Below are positions 21,674 through 29,160 of a stretch of DNA of 29,160 bases, one piece after another. The stretch comes from Synechococcales cyanobacterium PMM_0073. Its GTDB lineage: Bacteria > Cyanobacteriota > Cyanobacteriia > Elainellales > Elainellaceae. A model generated the notes under the pieces. The model was given only the letters and a program-made list of their open reading frames with translations. It searched no databases and had not been told where the DNA came from. Numbering within the stretch: the first letter of the stretch is position 1; every line of letters begins with the position of its first letter. The translations under genes and the position numbers were made by a program. The stretch lies in assembly GCA_949127695.1 (NCBI GenBank), contig CASBQH010000319.1, positions 1 to 29,160 on the forward strand. Reading direction: 5' to 3'.

Positions 21674-24253
21674 GTGGAGTCCCGTTACAATCCGGCAGAA
21701 ATTGAGGACAAGTGGCAGCAGCATTGGGTGGAGCAGGGGGCGGATCTAACCCCTGAAGATGGCACAAAGCCTAAGTTCTACGCGCTGTCGATGTTTCCCT
21801 ATCCGTCCGGAAACCTGCATATGGGGCATGTCCGCAATTACAGCATTACAGACGTGATTGCACGGGTGCGGCGAATGCAGGGCTATCGAGTACTGCACCC
21901 GATGGGCTGGGATGCTTTTGGTCTGCCTGCCGAGAACGCCGCGATTGATCGGGGCGTCCATCCGGCCAAATGGACATACCAAAATATTGACCAGATGCGG
22001 CGGCAGCTTCAGCGCTTGGGCTTGTCTTATGACTGGAACCGCGAAGTCTCCACCTGTTCGCCAGACTACTATCGCTGGACGCAGTGGATTTTTCTGGAGT
22101 TCTTAAAAGCAGGCTTGGCCTATCAAAAAGCTGCCGCCGTCAACTGGGATCCAATTGACCAAACCGTGCTGGCGAACGAGCAGGTGGATAGCGCAGGCCG
22201 CTCTTGGCGCTCTGGCGCGAAAGTTGAGCGGCGGCTGTTAACCCAGTGGTTTTTCAAAATCACCGACTACGCCGAGCAGCTGTTGCAGGATCTCGACCAG
22301 CTCGACGGCTGGCCAGAGCGGGTGCGGCTGATGCAGGAAAACTGGATCGGCAAATCCACCGGAGCCGAAGTAATCTTCACCACCGAAGCAGGCGATCCGC
22401 TGCCGATCTTCACTACCCGCCCTGACACGCTCTGGGGCGCGACCTTTATGGTGCTGTCGCCGGAGCATCCACTGGTGGAGAAGCTGACTGCACCAGCGCA
22501 GGCTAAGGCCATAGAGCGCTATCAGGCTGAAGCTGCGACCAAAAGCGAAATTGACCGCACGGCAGAAGACCGCGAGAAAACCGGCGTCTGGACAGGCGGC
22601 TATGCGGTGAACCCGGTCAACGGCGAGAAAATTCCGGTCTGGATTGCCGACTATGTGCTGATGGGCTACGGCACGGGCGCAATTATGGCGGTTCCGGCAC
22701 ATGACGCGCGCGATTTTGCCTTTGCCCGCCAGTTTAATCTGCCAATTTTGCCGGTAATTCAGCCTGCTGATGCTGAGCCATTGACGGCTGAAAGCATGAG
22801 CGCTGCCTATGTGGGGGCGGGCGTGATGGTACATTCTGAGCCGCTCAACGGCATTCCGGCAGGCAAGGGTGCAGGCCAAAGCGTGGCGGCAGCGGTGCAG
22901 TGGCTAGAGCAGCAGGGCAAAGGCCAGGGCATGGCCAACTATCGGCTGCGCGACTGGTTAATTTCTAGACAGCGCTACTGGGGCTGCCCGATTCCGGTGG
23001 TGCATTGCCCTAGCTGTGGCATTGTGCCCGTGCCAGAAGCCGAGCTGCCAGTCGAGTTGCCTGAAGATGTGGAGCTGTCGGGTCGCTCAGGTTCGCCCCT
23101 CTCGAAGCTGGATGCCTGGGTCAACGTCCCTTGTCCGAGCTGCGGCGAGCCCGCCAAGCGCGAAACCGACACAATGGATACCTTCATGTGCTCGTCCTGG
23201 TACTACCTGCGCTACCCGGATGCCCGCAACGAGCAGCAAGCCTTTGACTCGGCCAAAACCAACGACTGGATGCCGGTGGATCAATATGTCGGCGGCATCG
23301 AACATGCGATTTTGCACTTGCTCTATTCGCGCTTTTTTACTAAAGTGCTGCGCGACCGGGGCTTGCTGAATTTTGACGAGCCGTTTAAGCGCTTGCTGAC
23401 TCAGGGCATGGTGCAGGCCGCCGCCTACAAAAACCCCAAAACCGGCAAGTATTTTTCGCCTGATCTGCTGAATCTGGAGGCTCCCCAAGATCCAGAAACG
23501 GGCGAGCCGCTAGAAGTCGTGTTTGAGAAAATGTCGAAGTCGAAGCACAACGGCATCGACCCAGAGCGGGTGCTGGGCAAATACGGCGCGGATACGGCGC
23601 GCATGTTCATCTTGTTTAAAGCGCCGCCCGAAAAAGATCTGGAGTGGGACGATGCTGATGTAGAAGGTCAGTTTCGCTTCCTCAACCGAATCTGGCGCTT
23701 GGTGACGGAATTTGCCGCCATAGAGCATTCAGATCAGGCCGTTACGCCGCTCAACAAGGCCGAAAAAGACCTGCGCTACGCCATCCATAACGCCATCGCC
23801 CAGATCAGCGAAGACCTTGAAGGCGACTATCAGTTCAACACGGCTATTTCAGAGCTGATGAAGCTGAGCAACGCTTTAACCGACGCCACCTGTAAAGCTT
23901 CGCCAGTCTACGCTGAGGGCATCCAAACCCTGCTGAAGCTGCTGGCTCCGTTTGCGCCGCACCTGGCCGAAGAGCTGTGGCGAAACCTGGGGCTGGGGGG
24001 ACAGTCTGGCTCAATCCATCAGCAGCCCTGGCCAGCAGCCGACCCCAAGGCATTGGTGGTGGACGAAATTGCCTTGGTGATTCAGGTGATGGGCAAAACG
24101 CGCGGCACAATTCAGGTTCCGGCTCAGGCCGATCGAGCCCAGCTAGAGCAATATGCCCGCGACTCTGAGCTGGCGCAAAAATTTATTGCAGGTAAAGAAA
24201 TCAAGAAGGTGATTGTTGTTCCTGGTAAATTGGTGAATTTTGTGGTGGAATGA
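21674..24253 (+). CDS. leuS: Leucyl-tRNA synthetase
   Basis: Class I synthetase charging tRNA-Leu, 859 residues, normal for bacterial LeuRS. It starts at GTG 21674 ([18 protein letters not shown]). The ATP-binding HIGH motif is HMGH at 49-52 within [16 protein letters not shown]. The CP1 editing domain (about 225-420) includes [13 protein letters not shown] and the threonine-rich specificity region. Further on are [14 protein letters not shown] with a possible zinc-binding Cys set, the [13 protein letters not shown] active-site region ([20 protein letters not shown]) and KMSKS at 619-623. The anticodon-binding and C-terminal domains are complete, ending [10 protein letters not shown] lipoprotein gene follows after 21 bases. 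Confidence 0.98.
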   Translation: MESRYNPAEIEDKWQQHWVEQGADLTPEDGTKPKFYALSMFPYPSGNLHMGHVRNYSITDVIARVRRMQGYRVLHPMGWDAFGLPAENAAIDRGVHPAKWTYQNIDQMRRQLQRLGLSYDWNREVSTCSPDYYRWTQWIFLEFLKAGLAYQKAAAVNWDPIDQTVLANEQVDSAGRSWRSGAKVERRLLTQWFFKITDYAEQLLQDLDQLDGWPERVRLMQENWIGKSTGAEVIFTTEAGDPLPIFTTRPDTLWGATFMVLSPEHPLVEKLTAPAQAKAIERYQAEAATKSEIDRTAEDREKTGVWTGGYAVNPVNGEKIPVWIADYVLMGYGTGAIMAVPAHDARDFAFARQFNLPILPVIQPADAEPLTAESMSAAYVGAGVMVHSEPLNGIPAGKGAGQSVAAAVQWLEQQGKGQGMANYRLRDWLISRQRYWGCPIPVVHCPSCGIVPVPEAELPVELPEDVELSGRSGSPLSKLDAWVNVPCPSCGEPAKRETDTMDTFMCSSWYYLRYPDARNEQQAFDSAKTNDWMPVDQYVGGIEHAILHLLYSRFFTKVLRDRGLLNFDEPFKRLLTQGMVQAAAYKNPKTGKYFSPDLLNLEAPQDPETGEPLEVVFEKMSKSKHNGIDPERVLGKYGADTARMFILFKAPPEKDLEWDDADVEGQFRFLNRIWRLVTEFAAIEHSDQAVTPLNKAEKDLRYAIHNAIAQISEDLEGDYQFNTAISELMKLSNALTDATCKASPVYAEGIQTLLKLLAPFAPHLAEELWRNLGLGGQSGSIHQQPWPAADPKALVVDEIALVIQVMGKTRGTIQVPAQADRAQLEQYARDSELAQKFIAGKEIKKVIVVPGKLVNFVVE

Positions 24254-24274
24254 TGCCGGAAGGAGAAGGTTTTC

Positions 24275-24955
24275 ATGACGCCTCGCTGGACAATCACCCT
24301 CATTGCCGTCGGATTCAGCCTGCTAAGCGGCTGCTCTATTTTGCAGGCCAATTTTTCGCAGCCGCCTGCGGAGAGTCCGGCCAGCGCCGCTCCGGCTGAC
24401 TCACCCGCTCCCAGCCCAATTGCTATCCCCAGCGGACGCCCCGATACGCGCATTATGCCAATGACAATTGAAGGCCGCGTGATTGAAATGGAGCTGAGCC
24501 TGTTTGACAAGCAGCCGCTGCCCTTCAGCACCTATGTCCCTACTCAAGACTTTCAATCTGAAGTCACCGAGTCCGAGCAAGGTACAGTGGCGCAGTTTTT
24601 CTTTAGCCCCAAAGGCAAAAAAGACCAGACGGCCTATGTGCAAATTTTCTTGCCCGCTCGCCAAACTAGCGTCGAAGAGATGCAGCAGCTCTTATTAGAC
24701 GGGCAGGGATTGCTAGCCGAAAATCGCTGGAATCTGGTGGATCGCACCAATATCGTCAGCTATAGTTGGGCGACCGAAAAGCTGATCTATCAGCAGAAAA
24801 CTGACAAGCAGAATTTCGTCGGCTCTATCTATATTGGCGACCATCAAGGACAGGCATTCTATGCGCTGACGCATTATCCAGCTGCATCAATGAATAGCTT
24901 TGAGCCGCGTTCCACAATCATGCTAGAAAATCTTCAGTTTCGCGATCAGCCGTGA
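24275..24955 (+). CDS. Lipoprotein of unknown function
   Basis: A 226-residue protein with a lipoprotein signal: basic start, hydrophobic stretch, and lipobox LLSGC with Cys20 as the lipidation site. A Pro/Ala/Ser linker follows (24-50), then a globular domain (about 60-225) with no motif I recognise. It has several aromatic strand-like segments (MPMTIEGRVIEMELSLF, GTVAQFFFSPKGKKDQTAYVQIFLP, FVGSIYIGDHQGQAFYALTHYP). GGAG lies 12 bases before the ATG. Just 21 bases separate it from leuS, so it is probably cotranscribed, a pairing without obvious functional logic. Its stop lies 3 bases from that of the aldo/keto reductase on the other strand. Confidence 0.8.
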   Translation: MTPRWTITLIAVGFSLLSGCSILQANFSQPPAESPASAAPADSPAPSPIAIPSGRPDTRIMPMTIEGRVIEMELSLFDKQPLPFSTYVPTQDFQSEVTESEQGTVAQFFFSPKGKKDQTAYVQIFLPARQTSVEEMQQLLLDGQGLLAENRWNLVDRTNIVSYSWATEKLIYQQKTDKQNFVGSIYIGDHQGQAFYALTHYPAASMNSFEPRSTIMLENLQFRDQP

Positions 24956-24958
24956 GGC

Positions 24959-25921
24959 TCAAGCTAGCGTCACGGCGGCCAGTTCGGCAATTTCTGCATC
25001 GCTCAGCGACCAGCCCAGCGCTCCCGCATTTTGCCGCACCTGCTCAGCGGTTTTGGCTCCCGGAATGGGGATCACGTTGCCTTGAGCAATCAGCCAATTC
25101 AGCGCCACCTGGGCTGGGGTACGTTCATGCTGGGCCGCAATTTGGCTCAGAGCCTGAAACAGCGGACTCAGCTTTTGTAACCCAGTCTGGCTGAAGCGCG
25201 GGTCAAAGCGGCGTACCCCGGGCGGCTGGTAGTTTTCGGCGTTGTATTTGCCAGTCAGCAGCCCCTGCGCCAACGGGCTGTAGGCCAGAATCGTCACGTT
25301 GAGCTGACGCGCCATCTGCAACACCCCGTTCTGCTCAATTTGGCGCGCCAACAGCGAATACTGCATTTGGTTCACAGCCAGCGGCACGCCTCGGATGGCC
25401 AGCGTTTGGTGCGCTTCCTGCATCTGCGCAGCACTATAGTTGCTGACTCCAACCGCCTTAATCCGCCCTTGCTGCACCTCGTCGGCTAGCGCATGCATTA
25501 AGGCAGGTTGCCCCATCAAAAAGTCAAACGGCCAATGCACCTGATACAGATCGACCGTGGGCAGTTGCAGGCGCTTCAGGCTGGCAGTGAGCGCATCGGC
25601 CACCGCATCGGCATTAAACCGCCAGGGCAAGGGGAAATATTTGGTGGCAATGATCGCAGCAGATCCGGACTGCTGCATAAACTGCCCTAACAGCCGCTCT
25701 GACTCACCCAGGCCGTAGATTTCAGCCGTATCAAAAAAGCCAATGCCCAGCTCTAGCGCCGTCTTGAATGCCTGCTGAAGTTCGGCCGCAGCGTAGTCTT
25801 TGCCATAGCTCCAAAACAGCTTGTCGCCCCAAGCCCAGGTACCAATGCCCAGCGGCGGCACGGCTAGCTCGGTTGCGCCTAACGTAATTTTTTGCTCAGT
25901 TTCCATCGGGCTTTGGCTCAT
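24959..25921 (-). CDS. Aldo/keto reductase
   Basis: NADPH-dependent (beta/alpha)8-barrel oxidoreductase. I start it at the ATG at 25921 (320 residues, MSQSPMETEQKITLG); a TTG four codons upstream and an ATG at 25906 are alternatives. The catalytic tetrad is complete in this numbering: Asp64 and Tyr69 in FFDTAEIYG, Lys94 in IIATKYFP, His129 in LYQVHWP. VGVSNYSAAQM and the C-terminal PIPGAKTAEQVRQNAGAL cofactor-binding loop are typical of AKR families that use NADPH. Close relatives also exist in plant chloroplasts. The substrate is unknown. It is transcribed divergently from bvdR across about 80 bp, so the two may share regulatory DNA. Confidence 0.94.
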   Translation of the reverse strand: MSQSPMETEQKITLGATELAVPPLGIGTWAWGDKLFWSYGKDYAAAELQQAFKTALELGIGFFDTAEIYGLGESERLLGQFMQQSGSAAIIATKYFPLPWRFNADAVADALTASLKRLQLPTVDLYQVHWPFDFLMGQPALMHALADEVQQGRIKAVGVSNYSAAQMQEAHQTLAIRGVPLAVNQMQYSLLARQIEQNGVLQMARQLNVTILAYSPLAQGLLTGKYNAENYQPPGVRRFDPRFSQTGLQKLSPLFQALSQIAAQHERTPAQVALNWLIAQGNVIPIPGAKTAEQVRQNAGALGWSLSDAEIAELAAVTLA

Positions 25922-26000
25922 CAAATTGCTCAAATAACTGACTCGAATGACTTAACAGATCGTAATATTTACCTTAGCGGAAATTGATAGAACTAGGCAG

Positions 26001-26978
26001 ATGTATCCCATTCGAGTCGGACTAATTGGGACGGGCTATGCAGCCAAAGCCAGGGCAGAGAGCCTTGCGGCAGATTCACGCGCCAAGCTGGTGGCCGTGG
26101 CGGGTCGCAGCCTGGAGAAAACCCGCGAGTTTTGCCAAGTTTACGGCGCTGAGCCGCTCACCGCTTGGCTAGATTTGGTGCATCGCCCAGACATCGATTT
26201 GGTGGTCATTGCTTCAGTCAACGCTGACCATGCCCTGATGGCCAGAACTGCGCTGCAAGCTGAGCGGCATGTGGTAGTTGAGTATCCGCTGGCCTTGAGC
26301 TGGAGTGAGGCCGCAGCCTTAGTCGAGCTATCCCAAACCCAAAATCGGCTGCTGCATGTCGAGCATATTGAGCTGCTGAGCGGCATCCATCTGGCGGTAC
26401 AGCAGGCGCTGCCCAGAGTCGGCACGCCGTTTTACGTCCGCTATGCCAGCCTCAACTCCCAGCAGCCCGCGCCGCAGAAATGGACCTATGCCTATGAGCA
26501 GTTTGGCTTTCCGCTGGTGGGGGCGCTCTCGCGGCTGCATCGGTTGATTAATCTGTTTGGTGCGGTGGCCAGCGTTAGCTGTCAGGCGCAATATTGGCAG
26601 GGCGCAACGCCAGAGTTTTTTGCGGCTTGCCTTTGCACGGCTCAGCTCCGCTTTATGAGCGGCTTGGTGGCCGATTTGGTCTACGGCAAGGGCGAAACGA
26701 TCTGGCAGAGCAGCCGCACCCTAGAAATTCAGGCAGAGCAGGGCGGCATTTTGGTTGAGGGCGAGCAGGGCAAGCTGGTTTTGCCAGATCAGAGCCAGCC
26801 GCTCCAGATGGGCAGCCGGCGCGGCCTGTTTGCCAAAGATACGAGCATGGTGCTAGATCATCTGACTACAGGTGCAGCCCTCTACGTTTCGCTGGCGGAG
26901 AGTCTTTATGCACTGAAAGTCGCGGATGCGGCACATCGTTCTGCTAATTCCGGGCAAACGATTCAGCTCGCCCATTAG
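26001..26978 (+). CDS. bvdR: Biliverdin reductase, BvdR type
   Basis: A 325-residue Gfo/Idh/MocA-fold NAD(P)H oxidoreductase that fits cyanobacterial biliverdin reductase, which makes bilirubin from biliverdin IXa. The N-terminal Rossmann motif is GLIGTGYAAKARAES (7-21). EYPLALS, LLHVEHIELL (117-126), PAPQKWTYAYEQFGFPLVGALSRLHRL (157-182), YGKGE, GSRRGLFAKDT and HLTTGAALYVSLAESLYAL recall Synechocystis BvdR almost segment by segment. Arg178 in ALSR corresponds to Synechocystis Arg185, a key active-site residue as I remember the structural work. The enzyme would act on heme breakdown products in competition with phycobilin synthesis. The ribosome-binding site is weak (AGG). It converges on the GT39-like gene with 7 bases between stops. 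Confidence 0.92.
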   Translation: MYPIRVGLIGTGYAAKARAESLAADSRAKLVAVAGRSLEKTREFCQVYGAEPLTAWLDLVHRPDIDLVVIASVNADHALMARTALQAERHVVVEYPLALSWSEAAALVELSQTQNRLLHVEHIELLSGIHLAVQQALPRVGTPFYVRYASLNSQQPAPQKWTYAYEQFGFPLVGALSRLHRLINLFGAVASVSCQAQYWQGATPEFFAACLCTAQLRFMSGLVADLVYGKGETIWQSSRTLEIQAEQGGILVEGEQGKLVLPDQSQPLQMGSRRGLFAKDTSMVLDHLTTGAALYVSLAESLYALKVADAAHRSANSGQTIQLAH

Positions 26979-26985
26979 ATCAAGT

Positions 26986-28629
26986 TCAAGTCGCCTGATC
27001 AACTTCGATCTGCCAGAACCAGTTGTTGAATCCTTCTGCAATTGGCGTGACTGGGTAGGGAGCCTGCTGAAGCTGACTTAGCCAGCGATCTGAGGGACGC
27101 GGGTTATATAAAAACACATCGCTAAATCCAGCGGGAATGGGCGGCAGAAACGGCTGATCGACCAGATCGCGGTTGAAGGCGCAGGCATAGCAGACGGGAC
27201 GCAGCAGCAGCTTCACTTTGGGATCAAGATAGCGGCTCAACGACCAGAGATCGCCTAGCTCGGCATCGCTGATAATCAGGGGCTGCGCCGTCTGGTTCAC
27301 CTGCTGCGCCAGCATGGGCACGTTCTGGTTATGAATTTTGCTCCACCAGGTCTCAGACTGAGCGATGGCGCTGCTAGAGAACAGTCCAGCCGCCAGAATA
27401 AACAGCGTCACGCTTGACCAAAAGTAGCGCATCCAGCGCTGATTCCAACTCGTAAATTGCCTGGACAGCAAGCCTGCCAGCAGTCCGGTTAAAGCCAGCT
27501 CAAACCCAATATAAACTGGTACTAGATAGCGAGGCACGGTCGAACGCTTGCCGCCTGCGATTAGATCTGGCAGCGTCAGCATCAGCGCAGGCACCAGCGT
27601 CAGCGAGGTCACAAACAGCCAGACGCGCAGCGAGGCATAGCGCCAGAGCCGATAAAACGCCACCAAAATTAGCCCGCGTACTGTCAGATGCGCCAGACTA
27701 TTCAGCAACCGCAGCGGCAGCGGCAGTATCAGCGTCCCCCGATCGACAAACGGCAGGCTGAGGTGATAAGCCCAGAGCTTCACCAAACTCAGCAGATTCA
27801 GCCGCTGTTCGACCGCCAGCCAGTTGGTCACAGTATCCACCTGAGCCGAATTGGCCGCAATTGCCAGCAGCCAGGGCGAAAACAGCAGCAGACTCAGCGC
27901 CAGCATTCCGGCAAACCAGCATAACGTGAGGCTCAGCCGCCGCTCTAGCCTCGCCACATAGACCGCATGAGCCACCGCCACCAGCCCAGAAAACAGGTAG
28001 GCGTAGAAATTTAAAACCGACAGTCCGCCATAGAGCCACCAGCTTCGGGCTGCTTTAAGCCGCAGCGCCCGCAGCAGCGCCGCACTAGAGAGCAAAATTG
28101 TCAGCGTCCAGAGCGCCGTCGGTCGAGCTTCTTGGGCATAAAGCACCTGAAACGGCGAGACAGCCAGCAGCCCTGTCCCCAGCCAAACTGCCAGCTCTGA
28201 GCCATACAGCTCCCAGCAGAGCCAAGCCATTGCAGACAACGCCAGCAAGCTCAGCAGCACCGACAGGCTGCGAATCGCCGCAACTGAGTCGCCAAAGAGC
28301 TGCGCCCAAATTCTCACCAGCCCAAAATAGAGCGGTGTATGCTGCGGTTCTTCCTGCGCCAGTCCGCGCAGGGTGTCAGTCACGCCGCGTTCGCTCAATC
28401 TCTGATAGGTTGCTAGCTGCTCTGTGCCAATCACCTGATCGCTAGGAATCGCCTGCACCGCTTCGGCTTCGGTATAGCCCGAAATCCGCAGCGCCGTGAA
28501 AGCTTCGTCATACCAGTAAAGCTTCTGCTCCAAGTTCACCCCGCGCAAAATCACGCCTGCTGCCAGACAGAGCGCGAGCAGCAGCTTCCCGAATCGCAGC
28601 TGTGGCAAATTTTCAATTGGGTTGGGCAT
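26986..28629 (-). CDS. GT39-like polytopic membrane glycosyltransferase
   Basis: A 547-residue integral membrane protein with about 10-12 hydrophobic segments and a soluble C-terminal domain (about 430-547). The first outer loop carries YWYDEAFTALR, the Asp-Glu catalytic motif of PMT/ArnT/GT39-GT83 (GT-C) enzymes, and EEPQHTPLYFGLVRIW follows as in that family. Such enzymes move a sugar from a polyprenyl-phosphate donor onto protein, lipid or glycan on the outer side of the membrane. The neighbour on the other side of a 162-bp divergent spacer looks like a polyprenyl-phosphate-sugar synthase, which fits as donor supplier. The acceptor is unknown. Confidence 0.88.
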   Translation of the reverse strand: MPNPIENLPQLRFGKLLLALCLAAGVILRGVNLEQKLYWYDEAFTALRISGYTEAEAVQAIPSDQVIGTEQLATYQRLSERGVTDTLRGLAQEEPQHTPLYFGLVRIWAQLFGDSVAAIRSLSVLLSLLALSAMAWLCWELYGSELAVWLGTGLLAVSPFQVLYAQEARPTALWTLTILLSSAALLRALRLKAARSWWLYGGLSVLNFYAYLFSGLVAVAHAVYVARLERRLSLTLCWFAGMLALSLLLFSPWLLAIAANSAQVDTVTNWLAVEQRLNLLSLVKLWAYHLSLPFVDRGTLILPLPLRLLNSLAHLTVRGLILVAFYRLWRYASLRVWLFVTSLTLVPALMLTLPDLIAGGKRSTVPRYLVPVYIGFELALTGLLAGLLSRQFTSWNQRWMRYFWSSVTLFILAAGLFSSSAIAQSETWWSKIHNQNVPMLAQQVNQTAQPLIISDAELGDLWSLSRYLDPKVKLLLRPVCYACAFNRDLVDQPFLPPIPAGFSDVFLYNPRPSDRWLSQLQQAPYPVTPIAEGFNNWFWQIEVDQAT

Positions 28630-28638
28630 GGGCTATTC

Positions 28639-28666
28639 TAGGTTGAGCCAAGTAGGTTGAGCCAAT
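28639..28666. repeat. 14-bp tandem duplication in the GT39/GT2 spacer
   Basis: TAGGTTGAGCCAAG (28639-28652) and TAGGTTGAGCCAAT (28653-28666) match at 13 of 14 positions, just outside the GT39-like start codon. A small dyad, GGTGA-TAT-TCACC, lies further on at 28757-28769. Confidence 0.9.
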
Positions 28667-28791
28667 TGCTGGAGCCAGAGTTTTGCCGAGCTGCACCAAG
28701 AGATCAAGCAGTTCAGCAACCTGATCAGCACTTCCGTCGTCATTTTAATGAATCCAGGTGATATTCACCGCCAAACTCGGTCGCTTGCTGA

Positions 28792-29160
28792 ATGAGTGCA
28801 TCTTCCAATCAAAGCCTGCTGACCGTGCCACTGTCAGATCTCTGCGTTCCGGCCACTGCTGAGCCACCTGATCTCTCAAGCGCTCGCCCGCTAGATTTTT
28901 CGCTGATTATTCCCACCTACAACGAAGGCCAAAACATCAGCCAGATTTTGCAGCAGCTCACCTGCCTGCTAGATCCCGTGCTGCCCAATGCCTACGAGCT
29001 GATTGTCGTGGATGATGACAGCCCAGACCGCACCTGGGAAGCCGCGCAGCAGCTAATGCCGCAATATCCCCAGCTGCGGGTGATGCGTCGCCAGCACGAG
29101 CGTGGGCTTTCGACTGCCGTGATTCGCGGCTGGCAGGTGGCGCAGGGCGAAATTCTGGGC
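28792..29160 (+). CDS. GT2 polyprenyl-phosphate sugar transferase (DPM1/GtrB-like), 5' part
   Basis: A reading frame open from the ATG at 28792 to the window end (123 codons), so it is truncated by the edge, not broken. After a 35-residue unstructured extension the GT-A fold begins: LDFSLIIPTYNEGQNISQIL (35-54), YELIVVDDDSPDRTWEAA with the metal-binding acidic triad at 74-76, then LRVMRRQHERGLSTAVIRGW. The VVDDDSPDxT and RGLSxAV pattern is that of dolichyl/polyprenyl-phosphate mannose or glucose synthases. A GtrA-type membrane domain may follow outside the window. No clear ribosome-binding site precedes the ATG; a later start is possible but would cut close to the fold. It is divergent from the GT39-like gene. 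Confidence 0.88.
   Translation, partial: MSASSNQSLLTVPLSDLCVPATAEPPDLSSARPLDFSLIIPTYNEGQNISQILQQLTCLLDPVLPNAYELIVVDDDSPDRTWEAAQQLMPQYPQLRVMRRQHERGLSTAVIRGWQVAQGEILG

Noticed and set aside
22238..22879. A 213-codon open frame antisense to leuS
   Set aside because: The sense frame is a clear LeuRS editing domain; the antisense translation has no family pattern and follows from the GC-rich codon use of leuS.
24275..24955. Possible outer-membrane or thylakoid biogenesis role for the lipoprotein next to leuS
   Set aside because: The lipobox is clear but nothing in the sequence supports a specific function, and leuS gives no guidance.

Overview
The window looks like chromosomal core sequence from a cyanobacterium, by eye with mid-50s percent GC. 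The lineage evidence is a BvdR-type biliverdin reductase (bilin metabolism), a FraH-like zinc-ribbon/FHA protein, an HpsJ-like membrane protein, a SigG/SapG-like sigma/anti-sigma pair, a plant-pheophytinase-like hydrolase and several small proteins of a cyanobacterial type. FraH- and HpsJ-like proteins are mostly known from filamentous, motile or cell-differentiating strains, so a Leptolyngbya-like filamentous organism is my inference, not something shown. No rRNA, tRNA, CRISPR array, transposase or phage gene was seen.

Layout. 1-166: 5' end of a Tat-exported, amine-oxidase-like gene (minus strand). 280-6589 (plus): YciI-like protein, SmpB, an RRM RNA-binding protein with a long structured leader, a methyltransferase, a small conserved protein, a pheophytinase-like alpha/beta hydrolase, a PrxQ/Bcp peroxiredoxin and a UDP-glucuronate-4-epimerase-like enzyme. 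6613-15032 (all minus): a membrane-anchored helical-repeat protein, an M61 peptidase with PDZ domain, a Crp-type regulator, a cysteine desulfurase, two adjacent FHA proteins (the second FraH-like) and 6-phosphogluconolactonase. 15370-17918 (plus): HpsJ-like protein, GT2 glycosyltransferase and DUF502 membrane protein, a probable envelope/exopolysaccharide group. 17923-19287 (minus): DUF362 protein and a 97-residue protein. 19542-21056 (plus): ECF sigma factor and its likely anti-sigma factor. From 21060 on, strands alternate: GGCT-like protein (-), leuS and a lipoprotein (+), aldo/keto reductase (-), bvdR (+), a GT39-like membrane glycosyltransferase (-), and the start of a polyprenyl-phosphate-sugar-synthase-like GT2 (+), cut by the window end.

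How genes may work together. HpsJ-like, GT2 and DUF502, plus the lipid-linked-sugar pair at the right edge and the epimerase, point to cell-surface glycan production. SigG/SapG is a membrane-linked signalling pair. leuS and the lipoprotein are probably cotranscribed. Most other neighbours look metabolically unrelated.

I did not find a clear new multi-gene system. The most distinctive unexplained pattern is in the spacers: at least eight carry short tandem duplications (units of 7-16 bp, 2 to 8 copies), including heptamers ending at the leuS ribosome-binding site, repeats on both sides of sigG, and a duplication that copies a gene's stop codon. Other points of interest are the structured leader of the RRM gene, a cysteine cluster in the anti-sigma factor that lacks the usual zinc motif, and four convergent gene pairs only 3-7 bp apart.
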